Positions 23,394 to 33,271 of a stretch of 64,000 nt of DNA are shown here, one piece after another (within the stretch, counting starts at the first letter, position 1; each line of letters opens with the position of its first letter). A model generated the notes under the pieces. That model was not told the origin of the DNA, did not search any database, and saw nothing but the letters and a program-made list of their open reading frames with translations. The DNA comes from Pseudomonadota bacterium (GTDB lineage: Bacteria > Pseudomonadota > Gammaproteobacteria > Burkholderiales > Burkholderiaceae_F). The stretch lies in assembly GCA_021825945.1 (NCBI GenBank), contig JAKAFN010000001.1, forward strand, positions 372,001 to 436,000, written 5' to 3'. Both the position numbers and the translations under genes were made by a program.

Positions 23394-25513
23394 CCCGCGG
23401 CCAACTGGGAAATGTCGGCGACCCGGTTCATGACCATGCGCAGTTGCGCCAGTAGCGTCAGGCGGTTGGCGCGCAGTGCGGGTTCGTCGACCATCACCAT
23501 CACGTCGTCGAAGAACCGGTCGACCGGTAGTTTGAGCGGCACCAGGGCGCGCAGCACGCCGGCGTCGTCACCGATCCTCAGGAGGCGGTCGACATCGGGC
23601 GCCACCTGGCGGAATGCCGCAGCGAGCTCGCGTTCGGCCGGTTCCTGCAGCAACTCGTCGCGCAGGGTATCGGTCCGGATGGGCTCCGAAGTCTCCGCCT
23701 TGCGCAGGATATTGCCGATGCGCTTGTTTGCCGACGCCAGGCTCGCCGCTTGCGGCAGTCGCATGAAGCCCCGCACCGCACCCATCCGCGCGGGAACCCG
23801 GTCGATGCGCTCGGGCCGCAGCGACAGGACGGATTCGGTTTCGTTGGCCGAATATCCCTGCTCGAGCAGCAGGCCGCGTAGGCGGTCGTAGAGGAAGTCG
23901 AGCACCTCGTCTTCGCAGCGGGCGAATGTCTGCGATTCGGATGCCGCAAAAATGTCGAAGGCCAGCGCGACCAGTCCGTGCAGCGACAGCGGCAGGGCCT
24001 TCTCCGTCAGGATGCGCAGCACCCCCAGCGCGTTGCGGCGCAGCGCATAGGGGTCGCGGTCGCCCGTGGCGCGTTCGCCGGCGCCGAAGAGCCCGGCCAG
24101 CGCCTCGAGCTTGTCGGCGAGCGCGACGCAGGCGCCGATCGTCGACGCCGGAACGGCGTCGCCGGCGAAGCGCGGCTGATAGTGTTCTTCGATCGCCTGG
24201 GCGACATCCTCGCGCTCGCCTTCCTGGCGGGCGTAGATCCGGCCCATCTCCCCTTGTAGTTCGGGAAATTCTCCGACCATGAGCGTGCCGAGGTCCGCCT
24301 TGGCGAGGCGGGCGGCTCGGGCCACGGCCCCTTCCTCCGGACGATGGGGTTCGGGCAGTGCGAGGGCGATGGCGCGCGCCAGAGCGGTCAGACGATCGAT
24401 GCGCTGCAACTGCGAGCCCAGGCGGTGGTGGTAGACGATCTGTTCGGCGCCGGCCAGGCGCGACTCCAGCGGCTGCAGGCGGTCCTGGTCGAAGAAGAAT
24501 TTGGCGTCGGCTAGGCGTGCCCGCACGACCCGAGCATTCCCGGCGACGATTGCCGACGGATCGGTCGTTTCGAGATTGCTCACCAACAGGAAGCGGTTGC
24601 GCAGCCGGCCCTGCCCGTCCTGCAGCGCGAAGTACTTTTGGTTCTGCTGCATGGTGAGGATGAGGCAGGACTGCGGAACCTCGAGAAACGCCTCGTCGAA
24701 ACCCGACTCATAGACCGCCGGCCACTCCACCAGCGCCGTCACCTCGTCGACGAGGGCGGCCGGCATCACCGGTGTCGCGTTGGCGCGGGCCGCCGCGGCT
24801 TCGATCAACCGCGTCATGCGGGCACGGCGGGCTTCGAACGAGGCGATGACATGGCCCTGCTCGAACAACTGTTTTTCGTAGGTGTCGGCGTGTTCGATGT
24901 GCAGCGGCTCCGCGCACAGGAACCGGTGTCCGCGGGTTTCGCGGCCGGATTGCAGACCCAATGCCAGCAGGGGAACCACCGTGTCGCCATGGAGCGCCAC
25001 CAGTCGGTGCGCCGGCCGCACGAACTCGACGGTGGTGCGACCATCGTCCAGTTGGTAGCTCATCACTTTCGGGATCGGCAGTCGCACCAGGGCTTCTTCC
25101 AGTGCCGCCTGTAGGCCGTCGCGGAGCGAAATTCCGGGCGCCATGCCCCGATAGCGCAGGATCTCCTGTTTTCCGTCCCCAACGCGTTCGATGCGCGCGG
25201 CATCGTATTCCAGGCCCAGGGCGTCGAGCTTCTTGCGCAGGGCAGGCGTCGGGTTGCCGGCGGTATCGAGCCCGATCGCTGCCGGAACGAGTTTGTGTTG
25301 GAACTGCCGCTCCGGCGAGATCGCGGCCACGTCGGCGATGCGCACGGCCAGCCGGCGGGGCGTCGCGAATGCGTCGATGCGTGCGGTGTCGCCGGCCAGT
25401 TGCCGCGCGATGAGCCCATCGCGGATGGTGCGGGCAAAGGCGTCGCGTAATGCGGGCAGCGCCTTGGGCGGCAATTCCTCGGTGAAGATCTCGACGAGCA
25501 GGGAGGCCTTCAT
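23390..25513 (-). CDS. glyS: Glycyl-tRNA synthetase beta subunit
   Basis: Beta subunit of the bacterial alpha2beta2 glycyl-tRNA synthetase, 707 residues, the usual length (about 690). Family features include the N-terminal [46 protein letters not shown] and [12 protein letters not shown], the HD-like segment [20 protein letters not shown] with [15 protein letters not shown], and the C-terminal anticodon-binding region ([20 protein letters not shown]). The first codon overlaps the glyQ stop as ATGA, and the stop overlaps the plsC start. Confidence 0.97.
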   Translation of the reverse strand: MKASLLVEIFTEELPPKALPALRDAFARTIRDGLIARQLAGDTARIDAFATPRRLAVRIADVAAISPERQFQHKLVPAAIGLDTAGNPTPALRKKLDALGLEYDAARIERVGDGKQEILRYRGMAPGISLRDGLQAALEEALVRLPIPKVMSYQLDDGRTTVEFVRPAHRLVALHGDTVVPLLALGLQSGRETRGHRFLCAEPLHIEHADTYEKQLFEQGHVIASFEARRARMTRLIEAAAARANATPVMPAALVDEVTALVEWPAVYESGFDEAFLEVPQSCLILTMQQNQKYFALQDGQGRLRNRFLLVSNLETTDPSAIVAGNARVVRARLADAKFFFDQDRLQPLESRLAGAEQIVYHHRLGSQLQRIDRLTALARAIALALPEPHRPEEGAVARAARLAKADLGTLMVGEFPELQGEMGRIYARQEGEREDVAQAIEEHYQPRFAGDAVPASTIGACVALADKLEALAGLFGAGERATGDRDPYALRRNALGVLRILTEKALPLSLHGLVALAFDIFAASESQTFARCEDEVLDFLYDRLRGLLLEQGYSANETESVLSLRPERIDRVPARMGAVRGFMRLPQAASLASANKRIGNILRKAETSEPIRTDTLRDELLQEPAERELAAAFRQVAPDVDRLLRIGDDAGVLRALVPLKLPVDRFFDDVMVMVDEPALRANRLTLLAQLRMVMNRVADISQLAAG

Positions 25514-26433
25514 GCCATGGCTCCCTGTGCGGTGTGGGCCGGCGCAGCCATCGGGAAGCCGAGACGTTCGCGCGCAGCGTAATAACTTTGTGCCACCGCA
25601 CGCGCCAGCGTGCGGATGCGTCCGATGTAGGCTGCCCGCTCGGTCACGCTGATCGCGCCACGCGCATCGAGGAGATTGAAGGTGTGGGCGGCTTTGAGCA
25701 CCATCTCATAGGCGGGAAGTGCCAGATCCGCCTGCATCAGTCGGCTCGCCTCGGATTCGAACAACGTGAATTGACCCAGCAGGGTCCGAGGGTCGGAGAA
25801 CTCGAAGTTGTACTTCGACTGTTCCACCTCGTTCTGGTGAAAGACGTCACCGTAGCGCAGCACATGGTCGCCGGCACCGTCCCGCCAGCGGGTGAATTCG
25901 AGGTCGTATACGTTGTCGACATCCTGCAGGTACATCGTGAGGCGTTCCAGGCCGTAGGTGATCTCGCCGGTGATGGGCTTGCATTCGAGTCCGCCCACCT
26001 GTTGGAAGTAGGTGAACTGGGTGATCTCCATCCCATTCATCCAGACCTCCCAGCCCAGGCCCCAGGCACCGAGAGTGGGGTTTTCCCAGTTGTCCTCGAC
26101 GAAACGGATGTCGTTACGGCGGGTATCGATGCCCAGCGCCGCCAGGGAGCCTAGGTAGCGGTCGACGATGTCCGGGGGCGACGGTTTGAGTACGACCTGG
26201 AACTGATGGTGTTGGTGAAGGCGGTTGGGGTTGTCGCCGTAGCGCGCGTCCTTGGGGCGGCGCGAGGGTTGGACATAGGCGGCGCGCCAAGGCTCGGGTC
26301 CGATGGCACGCAGGAACGTCGCCGTATGGGAGGTTCCCGCCCCGACCTCGATATCGATGGGTTGCAGGATCGCGCAACCCTGTTCGTTCCAATACGCCTG
26401 CAGGCGCAGGATGGCTTCTTGAAATGTGATCAT
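25510..26433 (-). CDS. glyQ: Glycyl-tRNA synthetase alpha subunit
   Basis: Catalytic alpha subunit of tetrameric glycyl-tRNA synthetase, 307 residues. It begins [20 protein letters not shown] and contains the near-invariant stretches [64 protein letters not shown] and [12 protein letters not shown]. Length and sequence are standard. It is translationally coupled to glyS. An HDOD gene ends 48 bases upstream, so glyQ may have its own promoter there, although none is obvious. Confidence 0.98.
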   Translation of the reverse strand: MITFQEAILRLQAYWNEQGCAILQPIDIEVGAGTSHTATFLRAIGPEPWRAAYVQPSRRPKDARYGDNPNRLHQHHQFQVVLKPSPPDIVDRYLGSLAALGIDTRRNDIRFVEDNWENPTLGAWGLGWEVWMNGMEITQFTYFQQVGGLECKPITGEITYGLERLTMYLQDVDNVYDLEFTRWRDGAGDHVLRYGDVFHQNEVEQSKYNFEFSDPRTLLGQFTLFESEASRLMQADLALPAYEMVLKAAHTFNLLDARGAISVTERAAYIGRIRTLARAVAQSYYAARERLGFPMAAPAHTAQGAMA

Positions 26434-26481
26434 TGCCCGGTTTGTCCGCCGATGGAAAGAGGCGGATCGCAGGCGAGGATT

Positions 26482-27354
26482 CTAACTGGGGTTCGTCGAT
26501 AGCCACTGCGCGACCGGCTCGGCGAGCTCGGTGTAGTGCGGCGCGAGCGTCTGCAGCCAGGCGGCGTCGAGTTGTAGGGACTCCAGCAGATGTGCGCCGG
26601 TTCGAGACGGATGGCGGCGGTCGTCCGGCGGCAACGGCGACAGCGCGGCGGCGGGCGACATGCCCAGGGCGCCGCCGTCGGCGAGCAGCGAGGCGATGTG
26701 CAACACGGCGGCGAGGTCGGAGAACGGTTGCGCGGCAAGCGGATCGGGGGCATGGCGAATGCCGTCGATCAGACGGTGCGGCAGTTGCCAGCGCCGGCCG
26801 AGTTCGGCGGTGACGTCGGTGTGGCGGCAGCCGATGGTCTCGATCTCCAGGCGCAGCCGCAGACCCGGCGCGTGGGATGCGGATTCGACATGCGCCACGG
26901 CGTGGGGCATCGCCTGGGCGATCACGATCTGGCCGCTGCGTAGCAGAATTCCCGCGAGATAGGCGCTGTCGGCGTCGACGTGCAGATAGTGGCTCAACCA
27001 GCGCGCATAACTGCCCGTCGCGGCGGCATGGCTCCACAGGGAAACCCGGTCGGGGACCCTGGCGCGCGGAAATGCCGATGCGATCGAGGCGAACAGCACG
27101 ACGTCGCGTAACGGCTCCAGCGGCCAGTCCACGCAGGCATCGGCGAGACATGCGCTGTTCGAGGCGGTTTCGGGGCGGACGAGGCGGATGAACCGCAGCA
27201 CATCGGCGGCGAACCGGGGGTCCTGCTCGGCGATGCACACGACGGTGTCCGTACCCACGCCCGCATCATCGACGCTCGCGACGATCTGGCGCGCGATTTC
27301 CGGCATCGCGGGAAATGCGTTCGCCGCAAGGAAAAACTGGTCGATGCTGCCCAT
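26482..27354 (-). CDS. HDOD-domain protein
   Basis: About 290 residues with an HDOD domain (a non-catalytic relative of HD phosphohydrolases, common in bacterial signalling). Recognisable parts are LAANAFPAMPEIARQIV at the start and DAGVGTDTVVCIAEQDPRFAADVLRFIR, then LAGILLRSGQIVIAQAMP and a degenerate HD-like region. No partner domain such as EAL or a receiver is present. ATG 27354 is used; an in-frame GTG nine bases earlier is possible. It lies between lnt and glyQ on the same strand, where no HDOD gene is usually expected, so its role here is unknown. Confidence 0.82.
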   Translation of the reverse strand: MGSIDQFFLAANAFPAMPEIARQIVASVDDAGVGTDTVVCIAEQDPRFAADVLRFIRLVRPETASNSACLADACVDWPLEPLRDVVLFASIASAFPRARVPDRVSLWSHAAATGSYARWLSHYLHVDADSAYLAGILLRSGQIVIAQAMPHAVAHVESASHAPGLRLRLEIETIGCRHTDVTAELGRRWQLPHRLIDGIRHAPDPLAAQPFSDLAAVLHIASLLADGGALGMSPAAALSPLPPDDRRHPSRTGAHLLESLQLDAAWLQTLAPHYTELAEPVAQWLSTNPS

Positions 27355-27486
27355 GTTGCCCACGTTTTTTGAATCCCGTTCGGTCGCGGACGCGACACCG
27401 ATTCCTTGCTTGTGAAGTGCTAGCGTAGCGTCAAGAGGGGATCGGCATGGCGTGGGATAGCGGCAAAATTTCCTGCCTTCTCACCC

Positions 27487-29079
27487 TCAAGTTTTCCGGT
27501 TTCGTGCCGCCGAGATGACCAGGACAAACGCGCAGGCGAGCAGAATCGGCGTGTTACCGAAGCGCAGGAACGGCGTTTCGCCGGTCATTCCCTGGACGCT
27601 TCCTTCCAGTACGCCTTCTTGTCGGATCGGCAGTCGGCCTCGCACGCGGCCGCGTGCATCGATGATCGCCGTCACGCCGGTATTGGTGTCGTGCAACAGC
27701 GGGCGTGCCGTTTCGATTGCGCGCATCCGGGCGATCTGGAGATCCTGCGGCAGGGCGATGGACGCGTCGAACCAGGCGAGATTGGAAAGATTGAGCAGCA
27801 CGGTCGGTTGCCGCTGCGGGTCGTACCATTCGTCCCGGATCAACGACCCGAAAAGGTCTTCGAAGCAGATGTTGACGGCGATGTTCTGGCCGGCGAGTCG
27901 CATCGGCTCCTGGTACCGGTTGCCATGTTCCTGGTCGCCGATCGGAATGTGCAGCATGTCCACGAACCAATGGAATCCGTAGGGAATGAATTCGCCGAAC
28001 GGCACGAGGTGCCGCTTGCTGTAGCGCTGCGGCGTGGTCGTGCCGTTCGCGGGCATACCCAGCGCGCTGTTGAAGTAGCGGTTTTCCGGTTCGACGAGAA
28101 AGATTCCGAAGATCAGCGCCGCCCCCGCCCGCCGCGCCGGATCGCCGATCGCGGCCGTCACATCCTCGGGCAGTTCGTTCCACGGCACCGGGAATGCGGA
28201 TTCCGGGAACACGATCAGCTTCGGCCGACGCGGGTCCGTGGGGTTGGCGGTCAGTGCCGGTAGATAGCGCGCCAGCGCGGTGTCGAGGCCGGTGTCGGCG
28301 AATTTGATGTCCTGGGACACATCGCCCTGGACGAGGCGCACGCGCAGCGGCGCGCCGTAGGGGCGGGACCAGGCGATCGTATGCAACGCGGCGCCGCCCG
28401 CGACCAGCACGGCCATGCCCAACAGGGCGGGCAGCCAACGCCGGGGTGCGCAGGGGTTGTCGAGGACCCAGGCGGTCAGGACGGCGAACAGCGCCGCGCC
28501 GGCGCCGACGCCGTAGACGCCGAGCACCGGCGCGAAGCCGGCGAGAGGCCCGTCGGTCTGTGCATATCCGGTGGCGAGCCAGGGGAATCCGGTCAGGATG
28601 ATGCCGCGCAGCCAGTCGGCGAGCGTCCAGGCGGCGGCGAGCGCCACGCCGCGCATCCAGGTTCCGGGGCGACTGATCCGGACCGCGGCAGCCATCGCGA
28701 GCGCCGGATAGAGTGCGAGATAGGCGGCGAGCGCCGCGGTGGCTGCGGCCGCGAGCCATGGCCAGAGCCCCCCATACTGGTGCAGACTGATGTAGATCCA
28801 CGAAATGCCGACGCCGAACCACCCCATGCCGAATGCGCCGCCGAGCAGGGCCGCGCCGCGGGTGCCGCCCGTGCGCAGGGCGAGGCCGAAGAGCGTGGCG
28901 AGCGCGGCGATCTGCAGCAGCGGGAGGTCGAAGGGCGCGAACGAAAGGGCTTGTGCGCCGCCTGCGGCTGCCGCCAAGGCCATCCGGACGGCGGTTCTCT
29001 CCTCGGCGGGAAACCTGCCCAGGCCGCAGAATGCGCCGCCGCGCGGAGCATTGCCACCCGGCGGTGCATCACTCGTCAT
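27487..29079 (-). CDS. lnt: Apolipoprotein N-acyltransferase Lnt
   Basis: Adds the third acyl chain to the N-terminal cysteine of lipoproteins in the inner membrane. The 530-residue protein has about seven hydrophobic segments in the N-terminal half, then a nitrilase-fold periplasmic domain. The catalytic triad is visible as Glu in IVFPESAFPVPW, Lys in YSKRHLVPFGEF and Cys in VNICFEDLFG, followed by one C-terminal membrane helix (ILLACAFVLVISAA). The ATG at 29079 overlaps the corC stop by 11 bases; the in-frame opening to 29298 is in corC. The order corC-lnt is conserved. Confidence 0.95.
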   Translation of the reverse strand: MTSDAPPGGNAPRGGAFCGLGRFPAEERTAVRMALAAAAGGAQALSFAPFDLPLLQIAALATLFGLALRTGGTRGAALLGGAFGMGWFGVGISWIYISLHQYGGLWPWLAAAATAALAAYLALYPALAMAAAVRISRPGTWMRGVALAAAWTLADWLRGIILTGFPWLATGYAQTDGPLAGFAPVLGVYGVGAGAALFAVLTAWVLDNPCAPRRWLPALLGMAVLVAGGAALHTIAWSRPYGAPLRVRLVQGDVSQDIKFADTGLDTALARYLPALTANPTDPRRPKLIVFPESAFPVPWNELPEDVTAAIGDPARRAGAALIFGIFLVEPENRYFNSALGMPANGTTTPQRYSKRHLVPFGEFIPYGFHWFVDMLHIPIGDQEHGNRYQEPMRLAGQNIAVNICFEDLFGSLIRDEWYDPQRQPTVLLNLSNLAWFDASIALPQDLQIARMRAIETARPLLHDTNTGVTAIIDARGRVRGRLPIRQEGVLEGSVQGMTGETPFLRFGNTPILLACAFVLVISAARNRKT

Positions 29080-29971
29080 GCGGGATGGGTTCCAACTCGC
29101 CGGAGTGACGCGGCTCGAGGGCGGCACGCGTGACGTGCAGCAGTTGCACCTGGCGGGGGTCGGCGCGCAGCACTTCGAAGCGCAGCCCGCCCAGCTCCAC
29201 GGTGTCGCCGCGTCGCGGCACCCGGCCGAGCGCGTCGGTGACCAACCCGCCGACGGTATCGAACTCCTCGTCGGAGAAGGTGGTGCCGAAGTGGGCATTG
29301 AACTGTTCGAGCTCGGTCAGCGCCTTGACGCGGAACCGGCCGTCGCCTTCGGCGATGATATTGTCTTCCTGCTCATCGATGTCGTATTCGTCCTCGATGT
29401 CGCCGACGATCTGTTCGAGCACGTCTTCGATGGTGATCATTCCGGCAACGCCGCCGTATTCGTCGACGACGATCGCGATGTGGTTGCGCTTGGAGCGAAA
29501 GTCGCGCAGAAGAACATTGAGCGGCTTGGATTCGGGAATGAACACCGCCGGTCGCAGCAGCGAGCGCAAGTCGATGTCCGGCTCCGTCGTATACCGCAGC
29601 AGATCCTTGGCCAGCAGGATGCCGATGATGTGGTCGCGCGAGCCGTCGATCACCGGAAAGCGCGAATGGCCGGTTTCCATGACCCGCGGCATCCATGTCG
29701 CGACCGGGTCGCCGATGTCCACCACATCCATCTGCGCGCGCGGAATCATGAGGTCGCGGGCGCGCAGGTCGGACACTTGCAGCACGCCCTCGATCATCGA
29801 GAGCGCATCGGCATCGAGGAGGTTGCGGCCGTGCGCTTCGGAAAGCACTTCCAGCAACTGTTCTCGGTTTTCAGGTTCGCGGTACAGAAACGCCGTCAGG
29901 CGTTCGATGAGACTGCGTTGGCGATTGCCGGGTTCTTGGCGTTCGGAATCGGAATCGATGTGGTCGGACAT
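29069..29971 (-). CDS. corC: CorC/HlyC-family CBS-domain protein
   Basis: Cytosolic CorC, linked to magnesium/cobalt efflux, though its exact role is debated. The 300-residue protein has two CBS domains (MIPRAQMDVVDIGD onward, and KPLNVLLRDFRSKRNHIAIVVDEYGGVAGMITIEDVLEQ... in shorter view VVDEYGGVAGMITIED). A C-terminal CorC_HlyC domain follows (GDGRFRVKALTELEQFN, DEEFDTVGGLVT, GDTVELGGLRFEV). No N-terminal membrane domain is present, as in the CorC/YbeX subgroup. ATG 29971 is preferred over a TTG at 30001. It sits between ybeY and lnt, the standard order. Confidence 0.93.
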   Translation of the reverse strand: MSDHIDSDSERQEPGNRQRSLIERLTAFLYREPENREQLLEVLSEAHGRNLLDADALSMIEGVLQVSDLRARDLMIPRAQMDVVDIGDPVATWMPRVMETGHSRFPVIDGSRDHIIGILLAKDLLRYTTEPDIDLRSLLRPAVFIPESKPLNVLLRDFRSKRNHIAIVVDEYGGVAGMITIEDVLEQIVGDIEDEYDIDEQEDNIIAEGDGRFRVKALTELEQFNAHFGTTFSDEEFDTVGGLVTDALGRVPRRGDTVELGGLRFEVLRADPRQVQLLHVTRAALEPRHSGELEPIPHDE

Positions 29972-30010
29972 TGCGGTCGGGCGTGCCCGGCAGAAGAACA
30001 AGCCCGTAGA

Positions 30011-30517
30011 TTACCGGACTTCGTCTTCATATGGATCGGGGATGCGCAGGCGCGCCAGGATTTCCCGCTCCCGCCGCTCCATGTGACGCGCCTGTGACGG
30101 AGTTTCGTGGTCGTCGCCTTGCGCGTGCAGCACGCCGTGAACGACCAGGTGCGCAAGATGCTGTCGTAGCGTCTTGCCCCGTTCGCGCGCTTCGCGCCGC
30201 ACCACCGGCATGCACAGAACGATGTCGGCGACGGCTTCCGGCCGGCTCTGGTAGTCGAAGGTCAGTACGTTGGTCGCATAATCCCGGCCGCGATAACTCC
30301 GGTTCAGCCGCCGTCCTTCACGCGTATCGACGAAGACCATGGTGAGGCGGGCATCGCGGCGTAGGGCAAGGCGGATCCATCGTCGTAGCGTGGCGCGCAC
30401 AGGCAGATCGGCGTGACGCTCCGCCCCGAGGATCGTGAGCCGCAAGGTGTTTTCTGCCGTGCCCGCCCCGTTCGGAGCGCGCGGAGGGATGGTTTTACTT
30501 CGACTCGGCCCGCTCAT
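30011..30517 (-). CDS. ybeY: Endoribonuclease YbeY
   Basis: Zinc-dependent single-strand RNase involved in 16S rRNA 3' maturation and ribosome quality control. The 168-residue protein has the family motif HLVVHGVLHAQGDDHE, with three zinc-ligand histidines in the HxxxHxxGxDH pattern. Upstream are NRSYRGRDYATNVLTFDY and DIVLCMPVV, also diagnostic. ATG 30517 overlaps the phoH stop by 23 bases and has GGAAG just upstream. Order phoH-ybeY-corC-lnt is conserved in proteobacteria. Confidence 0.95.
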   Translation of the reverse strand: MSGPSRSKTIPPRAPNGAGTAENTLRLTILGAERHADLPVRATLRRWIRLALRRDARLTMVFVDTREGRRLNRSYRGRDYATNVLTFDYQSRPEAVADIVLCMPVVRREARERGKTLRQHLAHLVVHGVLHAQGDDHETPSQARHMERREREILARLRIPDPYEDEVR

Positions 30518-31424
30518 AGGCTTCCACGATGCGCGCGACGAGGGGGTGCCGCACGACATCCGCCGCCGTGAAATAGGCGAATGCCATGCCGCGCACGGCA
30601 CGCAACACGTGTTGTGCCTCGACGAGGCCGCTCGATTGGCCTCTCGGCAGATCCGTCTGCGTCACGTCGCCGGTGATCACCGCCTTGGACCCGAAGCCGA
30701 TGCGGGTGAGGAACATCTTCATCTGCTCCGGCGTGGTGTTCTGCGCTTCGTCGAGAATGACGAACGCCCGATTGAGCGTGCGGCCGCGCATGTAGGCCAG
30801 GGGCGCGATCTCGATCGTCTGGCGATCGAGCAGCTTCTGGGTCTTGTCGAAACCGAGTAGATCGAAGAGTGCGTCATAGAGCGGACGCAGATAGGGGTCG
30901 ACTTTCTGCGCCAGGTCTCCGGGGAGGAATCCGAGCCGCTCCCCGGCTTCCACCGCCGGCCGGGTGAGGACGATGCGTTCGACCGAATCGCGCTCGAGCG
31001 CATCGACTGCGCAGGCGACCGCGAGATAGGTTTTCCCGGTTCCGGCCGGTCCGATGCCGAAGCTGATGTCGTGATCCAGGATCGCTTGCAGATATTCGCG
31101 CTGGCGCGGTGTGCGGCCGTGCAGGTCGGTGCGGCGGGTACGCAGCGCCGGAGCGGGCGCTTCCTCGCCGAAACGCTTGCGCTCGAAGACATGCAACTGC
31201 ACGTCCTCGAGCGTTACCGGCCGCTGTTGCGCGAGGGTGAGAAGACGCTCGACCACTGCTTGCGCGTGTCGCGCTTCGTCGGTCGGGCCATCGATGTGGA
31301 ACATGTGCCCGCGGCGGCGAATCGTGACGCCGAACTCGGTCTCGAGTTGTCGCAGGTTCTCGTCGAGCGGGCCAGCGGCATCGGCGAGGCGCCGGTTGTC
31401 GGCCTGGGTGGTGAATTCGATCAC
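30495..31424 (-). CDS. PhoH-family ATPase (PhoL type)
   Basis: PhoH-like P-loop ATPase, often linked to RNA metabolism with YbeY. The 309-residue protein has an N-terminal KH-like region ([18 protein letters not shown]). The PhoH ATPase core follows: [19 protein letters not shown], Walker [31 protein letters not shown], Walker [21 protein letters not shown] and [18 protein letters not shown]. The start is GTG in a GTGA overlap with miaB. The in-frame opening upstream to 31646 lies in miaB. Nucleic-acid targets are unknown. Confidence 0.94.
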   Translation of the reverse strand: MIEFTTQADNRRLADAAGPLDENLRQLETEFGVTIRRRGHMFHIDGPTDEARHAQAVVERLLTLAQQRPVTLEDVQLHVFERKRFGEEAPAPALRTRRTDLHGRTPRQREYLQAILDHDISFGIGPAGTGKTYLAVACAVDALERDSVERIVLTRPAVEAGERLGFLPGDLAQKVDPYLRPLYDALFDLLGFDKTQKLLDRQTIEIAPLAYMRGRTLNRAFVILDEAQNTTPEQMKMFLTRIGFGSKAVITGDVTQTDLPRGQSSGLVEAQHVLRAVRGMAFAYFTAADVVRHPLVARIVEAYERAESK

Positions 31425-32872
31425 GCCGCCGCCTGCCCGTCGTGCAAACCGTTCTCGCCCGTTCCGGCGGCGGAAACGATTTGCTCCGGCTGCGTTTCTC
31501 CAGGTTCGGCGATCGCTTCGCCTCGGAGGGTGTGCGGAAAGGCTTGCGTGACGCGTACCCGGATCATGCGCCCTAGCGATCGCGCGGCGTACTCCGGATC
31601 CATCGGGAAGTTCACCATGCGGTGGTTTGAACAGCGTCCCGACCACTCGCCGGGGTTGCGGCGCGACGGTCCCTCGACGAGTACGTCGTAGGTCCGGCCG
31701 ACCATTTCCTGCCCGATCCGCGCCTCGATTTCGCCGAGACGCGATTGCAGCCGCTGTAGGCGTTCGAGCTTGACTGCTTGCGGGGTGTCGTCCGGCAGGT
31801 CGGCTGCGGGTGTGCCGGGCCGCCGGCTGTAGACGAAGGAAAAGCTCGCATCGAACTGCACGTCGTCGACGAGCCGCATCGTCTGCTCGAAGTCCTCTTC
31901 GGTTTCCCCGGGAAAGCCGACGATGATGTCGGTGGCGATCAGGATTCCGGGCCGCGCGGCGCGCAGCTTGCGGACGATCGCTTTGTATTCGAGCGTGGTG
32001 TAGCCGCGCTTCATTGCGGCGAGAATCCGATCGGATCCGGCCTGTACCGGCAGGTGCACATGTTCTGCCAGCTTGGGAAGCCGCGCGTGCGCATCGATCA
32101 GGCGGCTGGTGAATTCGCGCGGGTGTGAGGTCGTGTAGCGGATGCGCTCGATTCCCGGAATCTCGGAGACCAGTTCCAGCAGCAATGCGAAGTCCGCGGT
32201 CGCGCCGGAATCGCCGCCTTCCCCCATCGACCCTCGATAGGCATTGACGTTTTGCCCCAGAAGCGTCACTTCGCGTACACCCTGGTCGGCCAGATCGGCC
32301 ACTTCGGTGAGCACGTCGTCGAGCCGGCGCGAGATCTCCTCACCCCGGGTGTAGGGTACGACGCAGTACGTGCAGTATTTACTGCAGCCCTCCATGATCG
32401 ACACGAAGGCGCAGGGCCCGCTCTTGCGCGGTGGCGGCAGGTGGTCGAATTTCTCGATCTCGGGAAATGAGATGTCCACCTGTGGCCGACCGCTGGCGCG
32501 CCGCGCCGCGATCAGGCGCGGTAGGCGGTGCAGGGTCTGGGGGCCGAAGACGATGTCGACGAAGGGTACCGATTCGATGATCGCCGCGCCCTCCTGACTG
32601 GCGACGCAGCCGCCGACGCCGATCAGCAGATTGGGGTTGGCTTCCTTGAGTTCGCGCAGTCGTCCGAGATCCGAACGCATCTTGTGCTGCGCCTTGTCGC
32701 GGATCGAACAGGTATTGAACACGATCAGGTCGGCGCCTTCGGGGGCGTCGGCCGACTCCCAGCCTTGTTCGGCACGCAGCACGTCGGCGATCTTCTCCGA
32801 GTCGTACTCGTTCATCTGGCAGCCGAAGCTGCGGACATACACTTTGGGCGGATCTTCAGGATTCGCGGGCAC
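31421..32872 (-). CDS. miaB: tRNA-2-methylthio-N6-dimethylallyladenosine synthase MiaB
   Basis: Radical-SAM methylthiotransferase acting on i6A37 of tRNAs. The 483-residue protein has the three N-terminal cluster cysteines ([30 protein letters not shown]), the radical-SAM motif [18 protein letters not shown], and a C-terminal TRAM domain ([15 protein letters not shown] onward). The start is GTG at 32872 ([17 protein letters not shown]). It heads the miaB-phoH-ybeY-corC-lnt operon. A decayed regulator gene lies on the other strand 91 bases away. Confidence 0.97.
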   Translation of the reverse strand: MPANPEDPPKVYVRSFGCQMNEYDSEKIADVLRAEQGWESADAPEGADLIVFNTCSIRDKAQHKMRSDLGRLRELKEANPNLLIGVGGCVASQEGAAIIESVPFVDIVFGPQTLHRLPRLIAARRASGRPQVDISFPEIEKFDHLPPPRKSGPCAFVSIMEGCSKYCTYCVVPYTRGEEISRRLDDVLTEVADLADQGVREVTLLGQNVNAYRGSMGEGGDSGATADFALLLELVSEIPGIERIRYTTSHPREFTSRLIDAHARLPKLAEHVHLPVQAGSDRILAAMKRGYTTLEYKAIVRKLRAARPGILIATDIIVGFPGETEEDFEQTMRLVDDVQFDASFSFVYSRRPGTPAADLPDDTPQAVKLERLQRLQSRLGEIEARIGQEMVGRTYDVLVEGPSRRNPGEWSGRCSNHRMVNFPMDPEYAARSLGRMIRVRVTQAFPHTLRGEAIAEPGETQPEQIVSAAGTGENGLHDGQAAA

Positions 32873-32963
32873 GGTTTTGATCCGGGGGCGAAAACCGCGA
32901 TTTTACCTCGGACAATGGGCTCCCCCGCTTCCGGCGTGGTGCGTCATTCTGTTGGGTTTGTCA

Positions 32964-33220
32964 ATGCGCGGAATTCGTGACATCGTCAAGGTTGCAGCCG
33001 GGCATTTCGCCTGTTCGCGCCAGGCGATGCACCGCCACATCCGACGCCTCGTCGCCGAGGGCGCGATCGCGGAGGAGGGGAAAACGAGGAACGAGCATTA
33101 CCGATTTGCGTATTTGCCAAGAAGTATCCCGAGATCGAAATCACACGGATCAATGCCAACACCGAAGTGAATAAAATGATTTCGCGTGCGCTGGTCAGCG
33201 ACTCGTTTTGCGCACGATGA
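32964..33220 (+). pseudogene. Remnant of an HTH/STAS-like (DUF4325-type) regulator
   Basis: Two pieces of what looks like one protein lie in different frames. From ATG 32964 there is a helix-turn-helix of the kind found at the N-terminus of DUF4325 proteins (GHFACSRQAMHRHIRRLVAE, GAIAEEGKTRNEHYRF). From about 33110, shifted by one base, a segment resembling the C-terminal end of the STAS-like domain follows (VFAKKYPEIEITRINANTEV, NKMISRAL), ending in TGA at 33220. The central ATPase and most of the STAS-like part are missing, so an internal deletion with frameshift is likely. Family identification is from memory of the pattern. Confidence 0.55.
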
Positions 33221-33271
33221 ATGGGTGCGCGATCGCGTGATACGGCATTGATACGGGAAGGTGAAGTCAGG

